DNA of 40,981 bases from contig CAMPKJ010000012.1 in the NCBI GenBank assembly GCA_946887105.1, positions 1 through 40,981 on the forward strand, written 5' to 3'. Source of the stretch: an uncultured Acidobacteriota bacterium (GTDB lineage Bacteria > Acidobacteriota > Thermoanaerobaculia > Gp7-AA8). The translations under genes and the position numbers were made by a program. This document shows positions 39,816-40,981 of this stretch, one piece after another. A model generated the notes under the pieces. That model was not told the DNA's origin. It worked only from the letters and a program-made list of their open reading frames with translations, and did no database searches. Within the stretch, counting starts at the first letter, position 1. Every line of letters starts with the position of its first letter.

Positions 39816-40661
39816 TCAGCGATAGTTGTAAAAGCCTCGGCCGCTCTTGCGGCCGAGCCATCCGGCATCGACCATCTTCACCAGCAGCGGACACGGCCGG
39901 TACTTCGGATCGCCGAAACCGTCCTGCAGCACACGCAGGATGGCCAGGCAGACATCGAGGCCGATGAAATCCGCGAGCGTGAGCGGGCCCATCGGATGGT
40001 TCATGCCCAGCTTCATCACTCCGTCGATGGCCTCGCGCGTGGCCACGCCTTCGTACAGCGCGAAGATCGCCTCGTTGATCATCGGCATCAACACGCGATT
40101 GGAGATGAAGCCGGGATAGTCGTTCACTTCGATGGGCGTCTTGCCCATCCGCTTGGAGAGGTCTTCGACGAGCTGCCACGTTTCATCCGAGGTGGCGATG
40201 CCGCGGATCACTTCCACGAGCGTCATCACCGGCACCGGATTCATGAAGTGCATGCCGATCACTTTCTCGGGACGGCCCGTGGCCGCGGCGATTTTCGTGA
40301 TCGAGATCGACGACGTGTTCGAGGCCAGGATGCATTCGGGCTTGGTGATGCGGTCGAGCTGTTCGAAGAGCTGCGTCTTCGCGCCGAGGTCTTCGATGAT
40401 GGCCTCGATCACGATGTCCGCATCGGTGATGCTTTCGATGTCGGTCACGGGACGGATCCGCGCCAGGACCGCATCGCGTTCGTCGGCGGTCATCTTTCCC
40501 TTGTCCACACCGCGCTGCAGGTTGAGGGTGATGGTGGCAATGGCCCGCTGCAGGATCGGCTCGCTGACGTCGACGAGCCAGACGTCCAGGCCGCTCGCGG
40601 CGGCGGTGTGGGCGATGCCGTTGCCCATGGTACCGCCGCCGATCACCACGATGTTTTTCAT
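39816..40661 (-). CDS. 3-hydroxybutyryl-CoA dehydrogenase family protein
   Basis: A 281-residue NAD-dependent 3-hydroxyacyl-CoA dehydrogenase, interconverting 3-hydroxyacyl- and 3-oxoacyl-CoA in fatty-acid or butyrate-type metabolism. It shows the dinucleotide loop [44 protein letters not shown], the catalytic His in [11 protein letters not shown], and [17 protein letters not shown], with [15 protein letters not shown] near the end. ATG 40661 fits the family N-terminus and has AGGAG about 9 nt upstream; an ATG eight codons earlier is less likely. No thiolase or crotonase is adjacent, so the pathway is not fixed. Confidence 0.94.
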   Translation of the reverse strand: MKNIVVIGGGTMGNGIAHTAAASGLDVWLVDVSEPILQRAIATITLNLQRGVDKGKMTADERDAVLARIRPVTDIESITDADIVIEAIIEDLGAKTQLFEQLDRITKPECILASNTSSISITKIAAATGRPEKVIGMHFMNPVPVMTLVEVIRGIATSDETWQLVEDLSKRMGKTPIEVNDYPGFISNRVLMPMINEAIFALYEGVATREAIDGVMKLGMNHPMGPLTLADFIGLDVCLAILRVLQDGFGDPKYRPCPLLVKMVDAGWLGRKSGRGFYNYR

Positions 40662-40742
40662 TCGGTTGCGCTCCTGTATCGTCAAATCGGGCAGACTCTA
40701 TCTCACTTGGCGTAAGATCCCGGGTCCACGGATCGTCAACGT

Positions 40743-40981
40743 ATGGCGCGAAAATGCTTCATGTGCGGTCGCGAAGTCACGGAGGGAATCCTCTGTGAGA
40801 AGTGCGACAAGCCGCGCAGGAAGTCGACGCCACCGGCTCCCGCTGCCGATCTCCCCGCTCCCGAAGCGGTGTTCTCGCCGGCGCCCACCGCGGCCAGCGC
40901 ATCCCGGAAATCCGATTCAGGACGTCAGGCCGCGGCTGCCGCGCCCGCGATCGAAGAGGATCCGTTCCCGAAGGCCACCAT
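40743..40981 (+). CDS. N-terminus of a second zinc-ribbon protein (partial)
   Basis: The frame from ATG 40743 runs off the right edge after 79 codons. Residues 5-21 form a CxxC...CxxC zinc ribbon (CFMC, then CEKC), followed by a low-complexity Ala/Pro/Ser linker (around PAPAADLPAPEA) that usually separates a ribbon from a folded domain. TAAGAT at 40713-40718 is a possible -10. The main domain lies outside the window, so no function can be given. It is divergent from hbd. Confidence 0.7.
   Translation, partial: MARKCFMCGREVTEGILCEKCDKPRRKSTPPAPAADLPAPEAVFSPAPTAASASRKSDSGRQAAAAAPAIEEDPFPKAT

Noticed and set aside
1..40981. CRISPR array, tRNA or rRNA genes
   Set aside because: No regularly spaced direct repeats and no cloverleaf or rRNA-like sequence were noticed. 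The repeats found are palindromic and dispersed.

Overview
The window is a high-G+C (roughly two-thirds G+C by eye), densely packed bacterial chromosome segment with almost entirely housekeeping content. Kdo transferase, LpxK, a late acyltransferase and a heptosyltransferase show a Gram-negative cell with an LPS-type outer membrane. MlaE/MlaF, TatA and several lipoproteins fit this. Gene order, TPR and zinc-ribbon proteins, and a dispersed palindrome whose translation reads VPRLTLGMT point to Acidobacteriota or a close relative. That is inference; no rRNA gene is present to settle it. I see no tRNA, rRNA, CRISPR array, phage or complete transposase gene.

Layout. 1-4505: a gene tail, then a leftward LPS operon (waaA, a fused lpxK-lpxL, waaF, a MerR regulator). 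4572-15922: a long rightward run of hflX, a GNAT acetyltransferase, a HemX/CcsA-like protein, hemA, hemC, a fused cobA-hemD, a methyltransferase, a giant membrane glycosyltransferase-like protein and a phosphopantetheinyl transferase; most junctions from hemA on are 4-nt stop/start overlaps. 15903-17031: two divergent envelope genes with overlapping start codons. 17146-21511: fmt, rsmB, a GH15 glycosidase and an HU protein. 21513-24098: leftward PuuD-like membrane protein, PhzF and dGTPase. 24143-27604: SDR, alanine racemase, mlaE, mlaF. 27648-28124: a lipoprotein. 28262-34026: xseA, xseB, ispA, dxs, a PIN nuclease, tlyA. 34009-35067: tatA and rfbD, leftward. 35188-37746: a UvrD/PcrA helicase and a 57-residue protein. 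37751-37910: a MITE. 37911-40661: a zinc-ribbon/TPR protein and a 3-hydroxyacyl-CoA dehydrogenase, leftward. 40743 to the edge: the start of a second zinc-ribbon protein.

The most unusual content is small palindromic repeats and what they do to genes. Two unrelated palindromes lie in frame inside apparently intact enzymes: family A in the phosphopantetheinyl transferase and family B in alanine racemase. A third family (C) supplies the xseA stop codon, and both of its full copies sit directly upstream of a -10 box and start codon (fmt, xseB). The MITE's CTAG flank supplies the stop codon of the TPR gene. Many transcription-unit heads carry a TAnnnT hexamer 7-12 nt before the start codon and no Shine-Dalgarno sequence, which suggests widespread leaderless or near-leaderless transcription.

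Functionally the genes group into lipid A/LPS core assembly, tetrapyrrole synthesis to uroporphyrinogen III and precorrin-2, isoprenoid precursor synthesis, translation and rRNA modification, DNA repair and nucleotide hygiene, and envelope lipid transport. I found no obvious new defence or secretion system. The best candidates for something undescribed are the LpxK-LpxL fusion, the in-frame repeat insertions, and the heme operon coupled to a methyltransferase, glycosyltransferase and PPTase.
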